This document shows, piece by piece, positions 1 to 10,411 of a stretch of DNA of 64,000 nt (position 1 is its first letter; each line of letters starts with the position of its first letter). Both the position numbers and the translations under genes were made by a program. The DNA lies in assembly GCA_032622095.1 (NCBI GenBank), contig CP136066.1:65256609-65320608 (forward strand), read 5' to 3'. The notes under the pieces were generated by a model. It was not told where the DNA came from and did not search any database. It saw only the letters and a program-made list of their open reading frames with translations. The stretch comes from Siphonodentalium dalli. Its lineage: Eukaryota > Mollusca > Scaphopoda > Gadilida > Siphonodentaliidae.

Positions 1-171
1 AATTTCCCACCAAGACTATGAATATCTTTCTGCACTTGTGATTTTCTTTTCGTCATATATACTGTCGTCTGATCATTTTCACTGAACGCACCTCCAAATG
101 AATAATATACCATTCCAATATATGTTTTTATAACTGGATGGGAGAATTCATTTGGTAATGAGGGTTAAAGT
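1..171 (-). repeat. Dispersed element family E, copy 1 (cut by window edge)
   Basis: The stretch from the TGTCGTCTG motif near position 62 to GTTAAAG near 165 matches, in reverse complement, the sequence at 4826-4930, and in the same orientation it matches 21940-22060. The shared parts include the blocks around CCATTCCAATATATG and GGATGGGAGAATTCA. The terminal part reads as TTAA followed by a CCCTTT-like end, as in the other families here. It is non-coding and the start lies outside the window. Family membership is seen directly; the transposon nature is inferred. Confidence 0.6.
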
Positions 172-487
172 GTTAAAGGGTTTAAGATTACCCTCAAGGC
201 ATGACGCCAGATGAGTCCTATTTTCAGAGCCATTGGAAATTGTAAATAAAATATGACAGTTACTTCCAATCAACAACACACATTTAGACCATTAAAATGA
301 AGGCCCACAAAACAGATATATGAGAGTAAGAATGTATTTAATTAGTAAAAATAAAACCCATATAATTTATATTGTTCTTTAATAATTAATATCTACATAA
401 CTATTGGGAGACGATTGTGTGATTAACCACTGTAAAGGATAAACATTGACCTCCTTTTGATAGCCAAACTAGTAAACATATATGTAA

Positions 488-872
488 CGTATGAAGATAG
501 AGTTTCAATAGTTAGAAACAAGTTATAGAAATGTGTAACGTGAAAATATGAAATTATGCAAGGGTTTCATTTAATAACAAATGCAAGGAGAAAGATCTTT
601 ATGTAATGGTAAAACATAATGATCTAAATACCCATTTAAATATTCCTTATGAGTGAGTGATAGTGCCTATTTATTTATTTATTAACCTCCACGTATGAAG
701 ATTGAGTTTCAATAGTAACAAACAAGTTATAGAAATATTTAACGTGAAAATATGAAATTATGCAAGGGTTACAATTAATAACAGATGCTTTCACATGCAT
801 GGAGAAAGATCATTATGAATATTAATATAATATACCAATTTACATATTCCGTATGAGTGGGTGATGGTGCCT
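488..872. repeat. Direct duplication, about 200 bp x 2
   Basis: Two diverged head-to-tail copies begin at CGTATGAAGAT (488 and 691). They share GAGTTTCAATAGT, AACAAGTTATAGAAAT, AACGTGAAAATATGAAATTATG and a common end, ATGAGTG.GTGATgGTGCC. Offset is about 203 bp. No reading frame is kept between them. Confidence 0.75.
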
Positions 873-2765
873 AACCTAAAAGCATGCAAATAAACTGCGG
901 AATGAATGGGGTTTCTGTCGCGAAGTAGTCATTTTACCTTCATGTATCCCGTTGATTTGTTTTGGTCGGTGCATTCAGTGCATTACCAAGTATAGCTATA
1001 TATATTATATGGCTGCTATACCACATTAAATTCCCACTCTCATAGTATTCATCAAACTATTAAAACTGACTATCAGATCTGCGTATTTAAACAGTACGAT
1101 TGAAGAAAATCGCCGTTCCCGGTTTTACTGACACGACGATCAGAGAAACATGAATGCGCACTTATTATAATATATAATTACCAATTTGGCTTTTAGATAC
1201 TTGTGTAAATAGAATGTCCACATTGAGTCATGCCCAGAATGATACAGTGTGTCGAAATTATAAACCTTAGCCTACACATATAATCTACGACATCTTGAAC
1301 ACTTTTGTGTCAGTACACTACTAAATTTCAAACGCACTAAACTACCCCTCAACCGCATTAAACCTATATAGTCGCAATAATAGAACGTTGCTCAGATATA
1401 AACCTTGAAAGGTTGACATCTTCACTTGTTTAATATTGAGTTCTGACATATCGCCGGTGGCAAAACACACGTGATAATAATAACAATTTCACACATAGCT
1501 AGCTCTGTGTGGACTCCCGAAATATGATAGTCATTCCTTAACAAATCCAAAGTCAATAAATACAGGAGCCTTCGCAGGTATTATTACATTCTGAAAGGTT
1601 TCAGTGCTTTATCAAATATACACACATGGAAGTTGTAATTATATTTCTTCCATTAAAATTGCCTCTATTCTATCACAGTGTTCTGAAATGGAGTTTCAAA
1701 TGGGAGCTCTGGTTGTATTTAAGAATACAGTCGTGGATTTTGTATAGAGTGGCAGCATAAGCTGTAATTATGGGTCCATGTATAACGTCCTAACGCGATC
1801 TAACTATTGGCTCAACAGGGAACTTCCTTCACGTCTTTATGTCCACAGCCCCGGGTGGTCAAATGTGATCTTTGAATTGACGACTCGGTCTATGATTTAC
1901 TTATTTTATGTTCATAGATGTCAAATTTAATCATTTCTTGCTCTTGATTCTTGATACATGATATAAACATTGGGTGTGTGTTCGTAGGCAACAAATTGGC
2001 GGACCGATTTAATTACCGCTGATGTCCTCTAACACGGGACAATATCAAAACCGGTTGCACAATATTATATTCTAAGGACACATATTGGTTATTGTCATTA
2101 TGAAAGAACCGTATTTAATAAGAGTTACTTCTCTTGGCATATTGGTGAGTCAAGAGAACGAATCGAAGTGCGACCTAGATATCAGTCATATCACCACATG
2201 CCTTAAAGATCTCATGTCTTTTTTGGCACCTAATTAGTAAAATGTGTTCTCTGTTAATGTTCAGATTACTGGGTAAATAAAACATGAACAATACTTGCAA
2301 TCACCGTCATTCGTATGGCGTCATCATCACGAAAATACACAAACTAATCCGCCAATTCACGTTGAACGAACACGAGCATACAGATCATAGTTGAGAACGC
2401 TCTTTATTATCTACTGCTTTTGTGAGAAAGGGAGCATGGACGCTCTTTGTAAAAACGATCCCTGGATTTCTTTCGGGGCTGAAAACAATTCAAAACGTGT
2501 CAAAACCTCCTCATTTGAATTTCCATTTATCAAAACATCCTATAAAAGAGACTCGTGAGAAGACGTACATATATGGTGGCTTTATGGTGTCAAATCCGCC
2601 AGGACATCTTTAAAATTAATACGCATGTCTGGAACCTATACAGGGTGGTACTAATGGTTTCAATTACAATATGTCCAAAAAAAGTATCTACTAAAAAGTT
2701 ATGGGTGACTATTCTTCATTGTGCGTATAACAATGTGTTACTTCGAAGATTTGAGATCTCAGCAT
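873..2765. other. No recognisable feature
   Basis: AT-rich sequence without a supported gene, array or inverted repeat. The two short open frames near 2422-2887 are of chance size, and the second runs into the MITE at 2766. Confidence 0.5.
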
Positions 2766-3125
2766 TTAACCCTTTACCCAACAAAACGGCCAAAAACGCC
2801 CAAATAAAGCTTCAACAGCCTAAAATATATTCGGTCTGTCTCAATAACACCATACAAATATGGATATCATTGGAACCGGTTCATTGACCACATTGTGATG
2901 GTTACAGTTATGCCCTGTGCCAATGCATTCTCTTATATATGCGAGTCGACCATAGGTCGCCTCGCATATATAAGAGAACGCATTATTACATTTTTTAACA
3001 ATTTTTATAATATTTTTCTACATTCTTTGACAATTTTATCATTTTTAATATGTGTTAAGCCAATGCATTCTCTTATATATATGCGAGGCATTGGCACAGG
3101 GCCGTTCTGTTGGGTAAAGGGTTAA
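2766..3125 (+). mobile_element. TTAA MITE family A, copy 1
   Basis: TTAA flanks at 2766-2769 and 3122-3125 enclose a 352-bp element with terminal inverted repeats CCCTTTACCCAACA and TGTTGGGTAAAGGG. Behind the left end comes a unique segment (AAGCTTCAACAGCC...GGATATCATTGGAACC). Then come two copies of a foldback module beginning CCAATGCATTCTCTTATATA, separated by an AT-rich spacer containing ACATTCTTTGACAATTTTATC. It has no coding capacity. TTAA duplication with CCC-starting ends is the known signature of piggyBac-superfamily elements, so I infer a piggyBac-like MITE. The second foldback is collapsed (the loop is nearly lost) compared with copy 2. Confidence 0.85.
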
Positions 3126-3652
3126 GCGTATCAACATGCATGTCAGTGTGAACGTCGTGATATGGACTGAGGCGACTGAAACAAATAATAAACCTCAACA
3201 AATCAAACACAACCAAACGAAACGAAAGCATCCCGGACACCGGATCGTAAATAGTTCATTTGATAAAAATAGGTCTATATATAACGGTCATGGTCTCAAA
3301 TTTTGATACAGATTTAGTACACCGCTTCGGGTGGCCCATGACCCTCACTCGCCTCCATATACTGATCGCAGGAATATTTATGTTGCGTTCATGTAGCGTT
3401 AATAGCACGTTGGTCAGTTGGCTGATTATAATTTTAGTGACCAGTGAGAAGCGCTATCTATACATCCCATATATACAAACAACCATGCACCTATCTCACA
3501 CGTTACGTTGCATTAATGTCGAATAACCTCATATGAAATATAAAAATACTTAGTACCAAACTCAACGGTGGCCCCACAGGCTACAAAAACAATTGTTATG
3601 TGACACTATATATCGAGAGAGATACTGGAGCTTTGTTAGTAAGTGCATGGCC
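3126..3652. other. Spacer between two MITEs
   Basis: Nothing recognised. An 88-aa open frame at 3260-3526 has no motif I recognise and is of chance length. Confidence 0.5.
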
Positions 3653-4050
3653 TTAACCCTTTACCCAACAAACCGGCCAAAACCGGCCAAATAAAGCTTC
3701 AACGGCCTAAAATATCTTCGGTCTGTCTCAATAGAACCACACAAATATGGATATCATTGGAACCGGCTCCTTGACCACATTGTGCCACATTGTGCCACAT
3801 TGTGTCAATGCATTCTCTTATATATGCGAGTCGACCATAGGTCGCCTCGCATATATAAGAGAATGCATTGGCCTAAAAAAAATCTTTTTTTAACACTTTT
3901 TACCATTTGTTCTTACATTCTTTAACAATTTTATAATTTTTAATGTGTTAAGCCAATGCATTCTCTTATATATGCGAGGCGACCTATGGTCGACTCGCAT
4001 ATATACGAGAATGCATTGGCACAGGGCCGTTCTGTTGGGTAAAGGGTTAA
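3653..4050 (+). mobile_element. TTAA MITE family A, copy 2
   Basis: TTAA at 3653-3656 and 4047-4050 flank a 390-bp element with the same ends as the copy at 2766 (CCCTTTACCCAACA). Both internal foldbacks are complete. Each is a palindrome running from CCAATGCATTCTC through GCGACCTATGGTCG to the mirror sequence, and they are separated by an AT-rich spacer. A short triplication of CACATTGTGC lies at 3776-3805. This is the best-preserved family A copy and the one to use as a reference. Confidence 0.88.
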
Positions 4051-4655
4051 TCGTGCTCGGATGCGTTGTGACTCGTTTTTCTTTATCACCTCATCGGCAT
4101 CTAAATTATGAGGGTCTTACTACCAGACTCTATATATTAGATTATTTCCTAACATCAAAATTGAATCAAATACAAAGATTTCAAAACTCAAGTTCAAAAA
4201 TCTGACAAATCATTAAAAACCCAACATAAACAAAGACTATATAGACTATAGGTGGCAAACGTTTGAACGTTTAAATTATTGACACCTCACGCAAGTACCC
4301 CCAGTAACTACACCACAAGTATATATAGATGACGGCATACCGAGATGCTTCCCTTTGCATATATAACGGGAGACAAAATGAATATGTTACAGGGGTTTAC
4401 ACTTATTCCTCCATCTATATATATATATTAAATAGACACAATTTGTAGTTTAAAATGAACTATTTCCGTTTAGATCCTCTTACCAGACGCAGATAAGTAC
4501 TCATGCATATGACAGCCATATCCTTCAATATTACCATGCAAGTCCTTACTGAGACCGCATGCGTGTGATATGAGGCTTTATCATATACGAACTCAAATAA
4601 TGGAGGTATACGTGTAAGGAAATACGTATATCTGTGAACCGACAAACAACTACCA
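4051..4655. other. No recognisable feature
   Basis: AT-rich DNA with short TA runs (4419-4430). No supported gene. Confidence 0.5.
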
Positions 4656-4755
4656 ACCAAGCAAAATGGTGGTCGGATGCCATGCATGCATGCAGCAACA
4701 AAAACACACAAAGCAGGCAAAATGGTGGTCGGATGCCACGCATGCAGCAACACAT
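4656..4755. repeat. Short direct repeat x 2
   Basis: GCAAAATGGTGGTCGGATGC followed by a CATGCATGCAGCAACA block occurs twice (from about 4660 and 4716). The two overlapping minus-strand open frames here simply read this duplication in two phases. Confidence 0.75.
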
Positions 4756-4825
4756 AAAACAACGTAGCATGTACCGACTGACGCACATAGTCATGGAAAT
4801 TTGAGTCATGAAAATGTTTGTCTCT

Positions 4826-5070
4826 TTAACCCCTTTCATAATGAATTGATTCTCCCATCCAGCTATAAAAGAATACATTGGAATGATCTATTATTCGCAT
4901 GGAGGGGTGTTCAAGAAAAACAAATAGCAGACGACACACATACGAAACTATAACATAATTGCAGAAGGTTTCATGTACAATGTATTCAGTGAAGGAAAAT
5001 ATTCAGATAAGTTCAGCAGCGACCTATGGTCGATTGTTGAACTTATTATATGAACATTTGCGATGAAACT
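4826..5070 (+). repeat. Dispersed element family E, copy 2
   Basis: It starts at TTAA (4826-4829) with CCCCTTTCATAATG. It continues through CTCCCATCCAGCTATAAAA, CATTGGAATGATCTATTATT and AGCAGACGAC, and ends with GTTCAGCAGCGACCTATGGT then CGATTGTTGAAC, a small foldback whose centre, GCGACCTATGGTCG, is also the loop of MITE families A and B. Homologous to 1-171, 21856-22060 and 28771-28856. The right end is not precisely defined. Confidence 0.65.
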
Positions 5071-5154
5071 ACTCGTCAATGAGTAATTAGTACAGTTCAG
5101 TTAATATAGGTCCATTACTACCACACAGGAGTGTATTATTGTCCCAACAATTTG

Positions 5155-5230
5155 GATCCGGTTGTATTTCAATCAACGGGAAAGTTACCTTCGTGGACAA
5201 TATTTATTAGATATAAGATTTGTTTAATTT
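5155..5230. repeat. Direct repeat, partner at 5775-5860
   Basis: The block ending GGACAATATTTATTAGATAT is repeated with substitutions at 5775-5860 (GGACTATATTTTAGTAGATA). The first copy is followed by the AT-rich tract at 5217-5315, the second is not. Confidence 0.55.
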
Positions 5231-5315
5231 ATTATTTATTTTAATTTATTTATTATTATTTATTTTATTTTATTTCAACTTATTTATTTTTATTTTATTT
5301 TAACTTATTTATTAC
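5217..5315. repeat. AT-rich simple repeat (TTTAT/TTTATTT)n
   Basis: Degenerate run of TTTATT-type words over about 100 bp. Low complexity. Confidence 0.85.
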
Positions 5316-5501
5316 ATACATTAATTGTTCGAGATACATGTAAAAAAAAACAACGACCTTGTATGAATACACACTCAATGAAAATGCTGGATAAGATTAA
5401 ATGGTTAAGGGATACCAGCAGAAATACAATAAAATAACAGAATCAAATGTTGAGTCATTAAGGTGGGCAATCACCGATTAACCTAGTAACTTGATTAATT
5501 T

Positions 5502-5730
5502 GTTTGATGCCCAATTGCCAGACACTTAATGTGCTGTGCACTTACTGACTGAGGCACCATAACCTGGGTTATTTGATGCTTTAACATATATATGTTATAG
5601 AATAAAATAATTAAATATGACTCATTGGAACAATGTGCATGCATGGACATTGTTTGGTTTGATGTCCGATTGCAGAACGGCTTAATGTGATGTGCACTTA
5701 CTGACTGAGCCACCGGTCTCCGGGTTAAGA
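5502..5730 (-). repeat. Duplicated segment with a tRNA A-box-like motif
   Basis: Two copies (5502-5573 and 5657-5729) share TTGATG.CC.ATTGC, CTTAATGTG and GTGCACTTACTGACTGAG.CACC. On the minus strand the second reads TGGCTCAGTCAG, a match to the Pol III A box TRGCNNAGYNGG. I see no convincing B box at the right distance, so this is at best a decayed SINE head. Confidence 0.4.
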
Positions 5731-5860
5731 CGAGGCTTGGAAACTGTTTGTCGCTTTAATATGTCCGTTACTTGCGCCCGGGATTGTACTTTGAATTTGA
5801 ATCCATGGGAAAATCACCTCAGTGGACTATATTTTAGTAGATATCAGATGTGTTTAATCT

Positions 5861-6935
5861 ACGACCATATACAGACCATTGTCCAAGCTGCTTTACTAAA
5901 TACCACATTGCAATTAGCTTTATGCTGGCCTTTGTAATATGTTTAAATGTCGATGGAAGTATGAAAGATCACCACACTAATTAGTTCAATAGGACTATCT
6001 AATTAACGGATAATGATGGGTTATGTTTAGCGAGAGCGCTGGGTTAATTCTGTATCGTACCCAATATTTAAACTCAATACATTTATTCACTATTCTAACC
6101 GTGTTTCCTGTCTAAACATAATTTAAATTGAGAGATCATATTGAGACACCAAAAAAGTAGCGATGCCATTGGCGGCGCCGTTTAGCATAATTATAGACTC
6201 GGGTCTATTTCTCTTGTTTGCTTTGAAATAAACAAATAGTCCCTAATGTAACGTTTGATTGCAGAGGAATAGATGCACCCGGTGTACCTCTGGTGAAATG
6301 ATAGGGTGTACGGCTCAATCAACGCCGACTTCCACCGCCCAATTTCCCTGCCTTAGTCACAATGGTTTGAATTGCAACAGCCGAAAAGCTTAACAATGGC
6401 CGACAAATGTTACAATTTGTTCTTGAGCGAGGTTGTGTACTTATATAATTGCCAGTAATTATCTATAGCTGCGAGTCTATGGAGAAATATGTAGTCAATT
6501 GAAATGTCACATTACTGATAGAAAGCCGTGAGCAATAATTTTTTGAGGATAATATTCTTCGCGGTGGAACATTACAATGACGATATATTCTATTATTCCG
6601 CGAGACAGATCGGATGTTAGGTTGAGTGTATTTAGCGAAATGGGAGTCGGATCAGATGTCGACTTTGTGAGCAGTACTACTGCCACGGGGCTTGAGCTGA
6701 ACAGTGTGTATTCGCTCCGAGTTGACCCGAGTTCACCATTACTGAAGTAAAATTGGAAAATTATCCCCTCGCACTTAAAACTGACTGAGAGTAATCAGCC
6801 GAGACTGCGAGCAATCTAGAGCGACAAATACATGCGAATATGACTGTCGGCCATTTTGAAGTATACCACTGGTCGTACCAGTTGTTTAAAATTGTGTAAA
6901 TATTTTCCACAAGCCTTAGTGCAAGCGCATTAAAA
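5861..6935. other. No recognisable feature
   Basis: No gene, array or foldback found. The base composition here is a little less AT-extreme than further left. Confidence 0.5.
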
Positions 6936-7141
6936 CCCTTTCAGTGCCAAGTCCGATTTTTGTATCGACCCATATTTCCATGATAATTTTTCAATTTATT
7001 GATTATAATAATGTGATACATTGATGGAAAGAGCTCTGAGAGCTCTTTCCATCAATGTATCACATTATTATAATCAATAAATTTGAAAAATTATCAAGGA
7101 AATATGGGTTGATACAGCAATCGGACTTTGCACTGAAAGGG
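6936..7141. mobile_element. Near-perfect 206-bp hairpin element
   Basis: Arms run from CCCTTTCAGTGC at 6936 to GCACTGAAAGGG at 7141 and meet at GAGCTCTGAGAGCTC, leaving almost no loop. There are a few mismatches (for example CGACCCATATTTCC against GGAAATATGGGTTG). The ends start CCCTTTC like the TTAA families, but the flanks (AAAA and TTAT) do not give a clean target duplication. An open frame at 7055-7366 covers one arm and is not coding. Confidence 0.85.
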
Positions 7142-7184
7142 TTATGGAACACTATTTTCATCATAATGTCCAGGCTTTTTAACG

Positions 7185-7365
7185 TTTATCAAATCTGCAA
7201 GATTGACATATGGGGTAACGTTTTGCAAAAACACAACGAACGCTATGCATGCAATCTGCCTTTAAATCTTGTGTTTTCGGAGCTATATATGCATGGTCAA
7301 ACCCGCATTAAAATAATGCCATGTTTCTTATACCATACTACAATATTCAAACTTGCCAGTGTATA
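7185..7365 (+). repeat. Dispersed repeat, partner at 48835-49005
   Basis: Shares with 48835-49005, in the same order, the blocks ATTGACAT.TGGG, AACGTTTT.CA.AAAA, GCCTTTAAATCTTGTGTTTT and a run ending in ATTCAAACTT. Diverged copies, non-coding. Confidence 0.65.
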
Positions 7366-7774
7366 ACCATGCTGTAGACTGGGACCGTTGAACAATATTC
7401 AACACATGAATGTGTATAGGCCTTGAATTTATATAGTGTCCGCATTGTCGCGGCATTGACATAACTCTTGATGTGAACATGTTATTTTGGACTAATTATC
7501 TTGCTGTCCACGGAAGTTGCTGAACACATGTGAGGTGGACAGGAAGACAGCTAATTACATGTCCACTCCAGACAAAATTGCTCCCACGCAGGTAATTGGG
7601 AGTCAGTATGATGCATTTTTCTATATCACAATGATCCCATGGAGAATTGGCAAAAACTGGCATACAAGACAAACATTAAGATCAATTTTATTTATATCCA
7701 TGATTTGCTTGGTGGACGTACACTTTGCATGCCTATGCACCTAACCATCTTATATGGCGACTTCGCAATATGCA
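7366..7774. other. No recognisable feature
   Basis: A 75-aa frame at 7517-7744 has no recognised motif. Confidence 0.45.
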
Positions 7775-7884
7775 TGCAACCATTCCGGTCGATACATGAC
7801 CATTTCGAGTAGAAATGAAAATTTGTTCATGGCACATTGTAGCAAAGAGCACTCACAACACGAGTAACTGCCTCCATAGACATG

Positions 7885-7890
<6 letters not shown>
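7775..7890 (+). repeat. Dispersed repeat G, copy 1
   Basis: CGATACATGACCATTTCG, GAAATGAAAATTTGTTC and TGCCTCCATAGACATG correspond to 10350-10430 just before the 47-bp array. Here the array is absent and a TA microsatellite occupies the same place. Confidence 0.65.

Positions 7891-7918
<28 letters not shown>
7886..7918. repeat. (TA)n microsatellite
   Basis: 33 bp of uninterrupted TA dinucleotides. Confidence 0.95.
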
Positions 7919-7924
<6 letters not shown>

Positions 7925-8025
7925 CAGTAACATTCATGCAGTGTACGTATGGTCACCAATACAATTTATATATGTACACCGGTAACATGCATGCAGTGTA
8001 CGCATGGTCACCAATACAATTTCGG
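7914..8025. repeat. 54-bp direct duplication
   Basis: TATATGTACACC.GTAACAT, CATGCAGTGTACG and ATGGTCACCAATACAATTT occur twice in tandem, with few differences. Confidence 0.8.
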
Positions 8026-8261
8026 AGCTGCTTTGTGCTGCATGTTCGATATCGGCAGATCCGTTCTGTGTTAACATAACAAACCATGTTCAGATTGATA
8101 TATATATATACTCAGCTCAACTCTATGAAATGGCTAACTTTTTAAAGGCAAGGATGGTATTCGCTGTGGGTATGCTAGTAAAATAGCCGCACCCGTTAAA
8201 ACTGCCATATTGGGAAAGAATAGTAAAATATAGACATGTGTTGTTCTTATATATACCAATC

Positions 8262-8400
8262 ATAGTTATCGAGTAAATAGTATGTTATTGTCAAGTTCGT
8301 ATACGCTGCGTGTGTTATGTATAAACAAAAGCCAGGTTCTGTGACATTTTTGGCTTTTGTTTACATAAGAAAGAACTTGACAGCACCATACTATTTACGC
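8262..8400 (+). repeat. Dispersed foldback family F, copy 1 (left part)
   Basis: Imperfect inverted repeat: GTAAATAGTATGTTATTGTC then AAGTTC, answered by GAACTTGACAGCACCATACT then ATTTAC. Between them is AAAGCCAGGTTCTGTGACATT, which recurs as AAAGCCAGGTTCTGTTACGTT near 24233. The copy is interrupted at 8400 by the poly-G element and resumes at 10057. Confidence 0.65.
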
Positions 8401-10056
8401 AAGGGGGGGGGGGGGTAGTGTACACATTTTGCAGGAAGGTATAATGCCGGGTTGGGTGGGTGTCCCGAGGGACCAAAAAAAACCGCTTTTTTTTACACCC
8501 TCGTACAATTATTTTTACTAAAGACCTTTTGTGCCCTTATATAACATTTGTAACAGTTTAAAACATATTATAAGAATTTAAAACTGCAAAAACACCATAT
8601 TTATGCTACTGGGACCCCATATACATTAAGCTATATGGCATGTTGCATATGGGGCGGTGGGATGAACAAATTCCTTATCGACACCCTTCAGAAAGAAGCT
8701 TCGAGAAATGTAAAACTGAAATATATAAACTTGTCTTGATGTAACTAAAGCCAAGAGCATTGTGTGCATGGAAAAAGAGCAACTGCCTCAAACATTAATG
8801 TGACTATATATATACCAATGGCTAGAATATAACTGTCATCACACTGTTCATCAGTGCATCAAGCCAATCAGTGAAATATTTGCATGTCTATCAACTCATA
8901 TGATCTGTTACTCTCACAACACCTCAAATATCCAAGTCTGACACAGTGACTGTTTGTCATTTATTATAACATAGGTTGCTGTAGTAGACTAACAAAAGTG
9001 TTAAGGCATAATGCTATAGATAATGGGCTGGTTGACAGACTAATCGGGAAATGGTTAGAAATTATGGAATTGGGTGTACCCTGTATACAATGACCTAAGT
9101 TTACATATATAAGTAAACTTGTCCTAATGCAACTAATGCCTAGATCATTGTGTGCATGGAACAAGTGAGAGCAACTGTCTCAAACATTAATGCGACTATC
9201 AATGGGTAGAAAATAACTGTCATCAGTGCATCAATCCAATCAGTGAATTATTTGCATGTCTTTCAACTCAGATGATCTCTCACAAGACCGAAAGTATTCA
9301 AGTCTGGTATAGTGCTGTGACTGCTTGGCATCTATATATATAAACGAGTAGGATATGTCCGGAGTTTTCTCTCAGACCCCTGGACCGAGTTCAACCAAAT
9401 TTGGTGTGGTGACTCGGGGTACCCGGGTGGATGTTATAATGGTATCAGTTTAAAAAAAAAAGTTATTTAAACAAAAAAATGGGTTTTGTTAAATTGAGCA
9501 AGGAATTCAATCTTTAAAAAAAAGTATATCAAAACAATATATATAAATCAAAATGTTTCAATGACCAAATGTGCTTGAAGCGCACAAAGGGTCCGCCGCT
9601 AATTGAAGGGTCTGTCTATGATCAAAATGTGTGCGAAGTCCAACAAAGGGAGCCTGTTTCAGCTAGGTTAGTATAATAGAACTAAGTTGGTCCAGTATGG
9701 AATATGTTAGATAATGGGCTGGTTGACAGACTAATCAGGAAATAGTTAGAAATTATGAAATTATGTGTATTCTGCACAATGACCTATGTTTACAGATGAT
9801 CAGCAATTTATAATTTTTTTCAATTAAAACATTTTATGAAACAGAATAAACTGTTATTTGAACTAATTGAGATCATTCCCGTCATAAGAGTGATATAAGT
9901 AGAGTTTTATGAGATTTTAGACCAATTTTTGTGAAATTTGGGGGGTGGGTGTCAAAAAATTGGGACTAAAATTGGGGGTGGTGGGTCTCCGAAACTGCCA
10001 GATGCAAAAAAACTGCATACCTTCCTGCAAATGTTTTACTACCCCCCCCCCCCCCT
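8401..10056. mobile_element. Inserted element with poly-G inverted ends (hAT-like)
   Basis: The left end is a G run then TAGTGTACACATTTTGCAGG. The right end is the inverse, ending in a C run. Flanks ATTTACGC (8393-8400) and GATTACGC (10057-10064) agree at 6 of 8 positions, and the paralogous site near 24305 (TTTATGC) has no insertion. Inside are two diverged direct repeats of about 260 bp (8700-8960 and 9108-9350) and a second pair (about 9015-9110 and 9706-9800), but no transposase. An 8-bp duplication and (C)AGGGG ends suggest hAT; this is inference. Confidence 0.65.
8700..9350. repeat. Internal direct repeats of the poly-G element
   Basis: AACTTGTC.T.ATG.AACTAA, CATTGTGTGCATGGAA.AAG and TTTGCATGTCT.TCAACTCA.ATGATCT occur at 8728-8960 and again at 9113-9340. 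The unit is roughly 400 bp with indels. Confidence 0.7.
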
Positions 10057-10245
10057 GATTACGCGATATTTATGATCGGTATGTATACAAGAACGATGTA
10101 TGTCTATATTTTAACATTCTTTCTGTTTATAGCGGTTTTAACCGATGTGACGATTTTAACAGTAATACCCACCGCGAAGGCCAGCCATGCATTTAATGAT
10201 GTTCCCACATCCGACGCGGTTAGGTTGTATAGATACCATCATTGC
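10057..10245 (+). repeat. Family F, copy 1 (right part)
   Basis: TATGTATACAAGAACGATG, GTCTATATTTTA and TTTCTGTTTATAG.G correspond to 24325-24400. The sequence is continuous there but split here by the poly-G element. Confidence 0.6.
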
Positions 10246-10326
10246 AGTTTGGGCTAGACCAAGTTGGGTCGGGTTCTACCCCGGCATGGACGAAAATTTT
10301 GAACGTTTCCTAAGTTTGATATGAGT

Positions 10327-10411
10327 TGAGGGAAATACCAACGTGCCACTCCGATCGATACATTGTCATTTCGATATAAGAACTGAAAATTTGTTCTTGC
10401 TCATATTGAGT
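10327..10411 (+). repeat. Dispersed repeat G, copy 2
   Basis: Homologous to 7775-7890 (CGATACAT..TCATTTCGA, CTGAAAATTTGTTC). It passes directly into the first unit of the 47-bp array. Confidence 0.65.
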
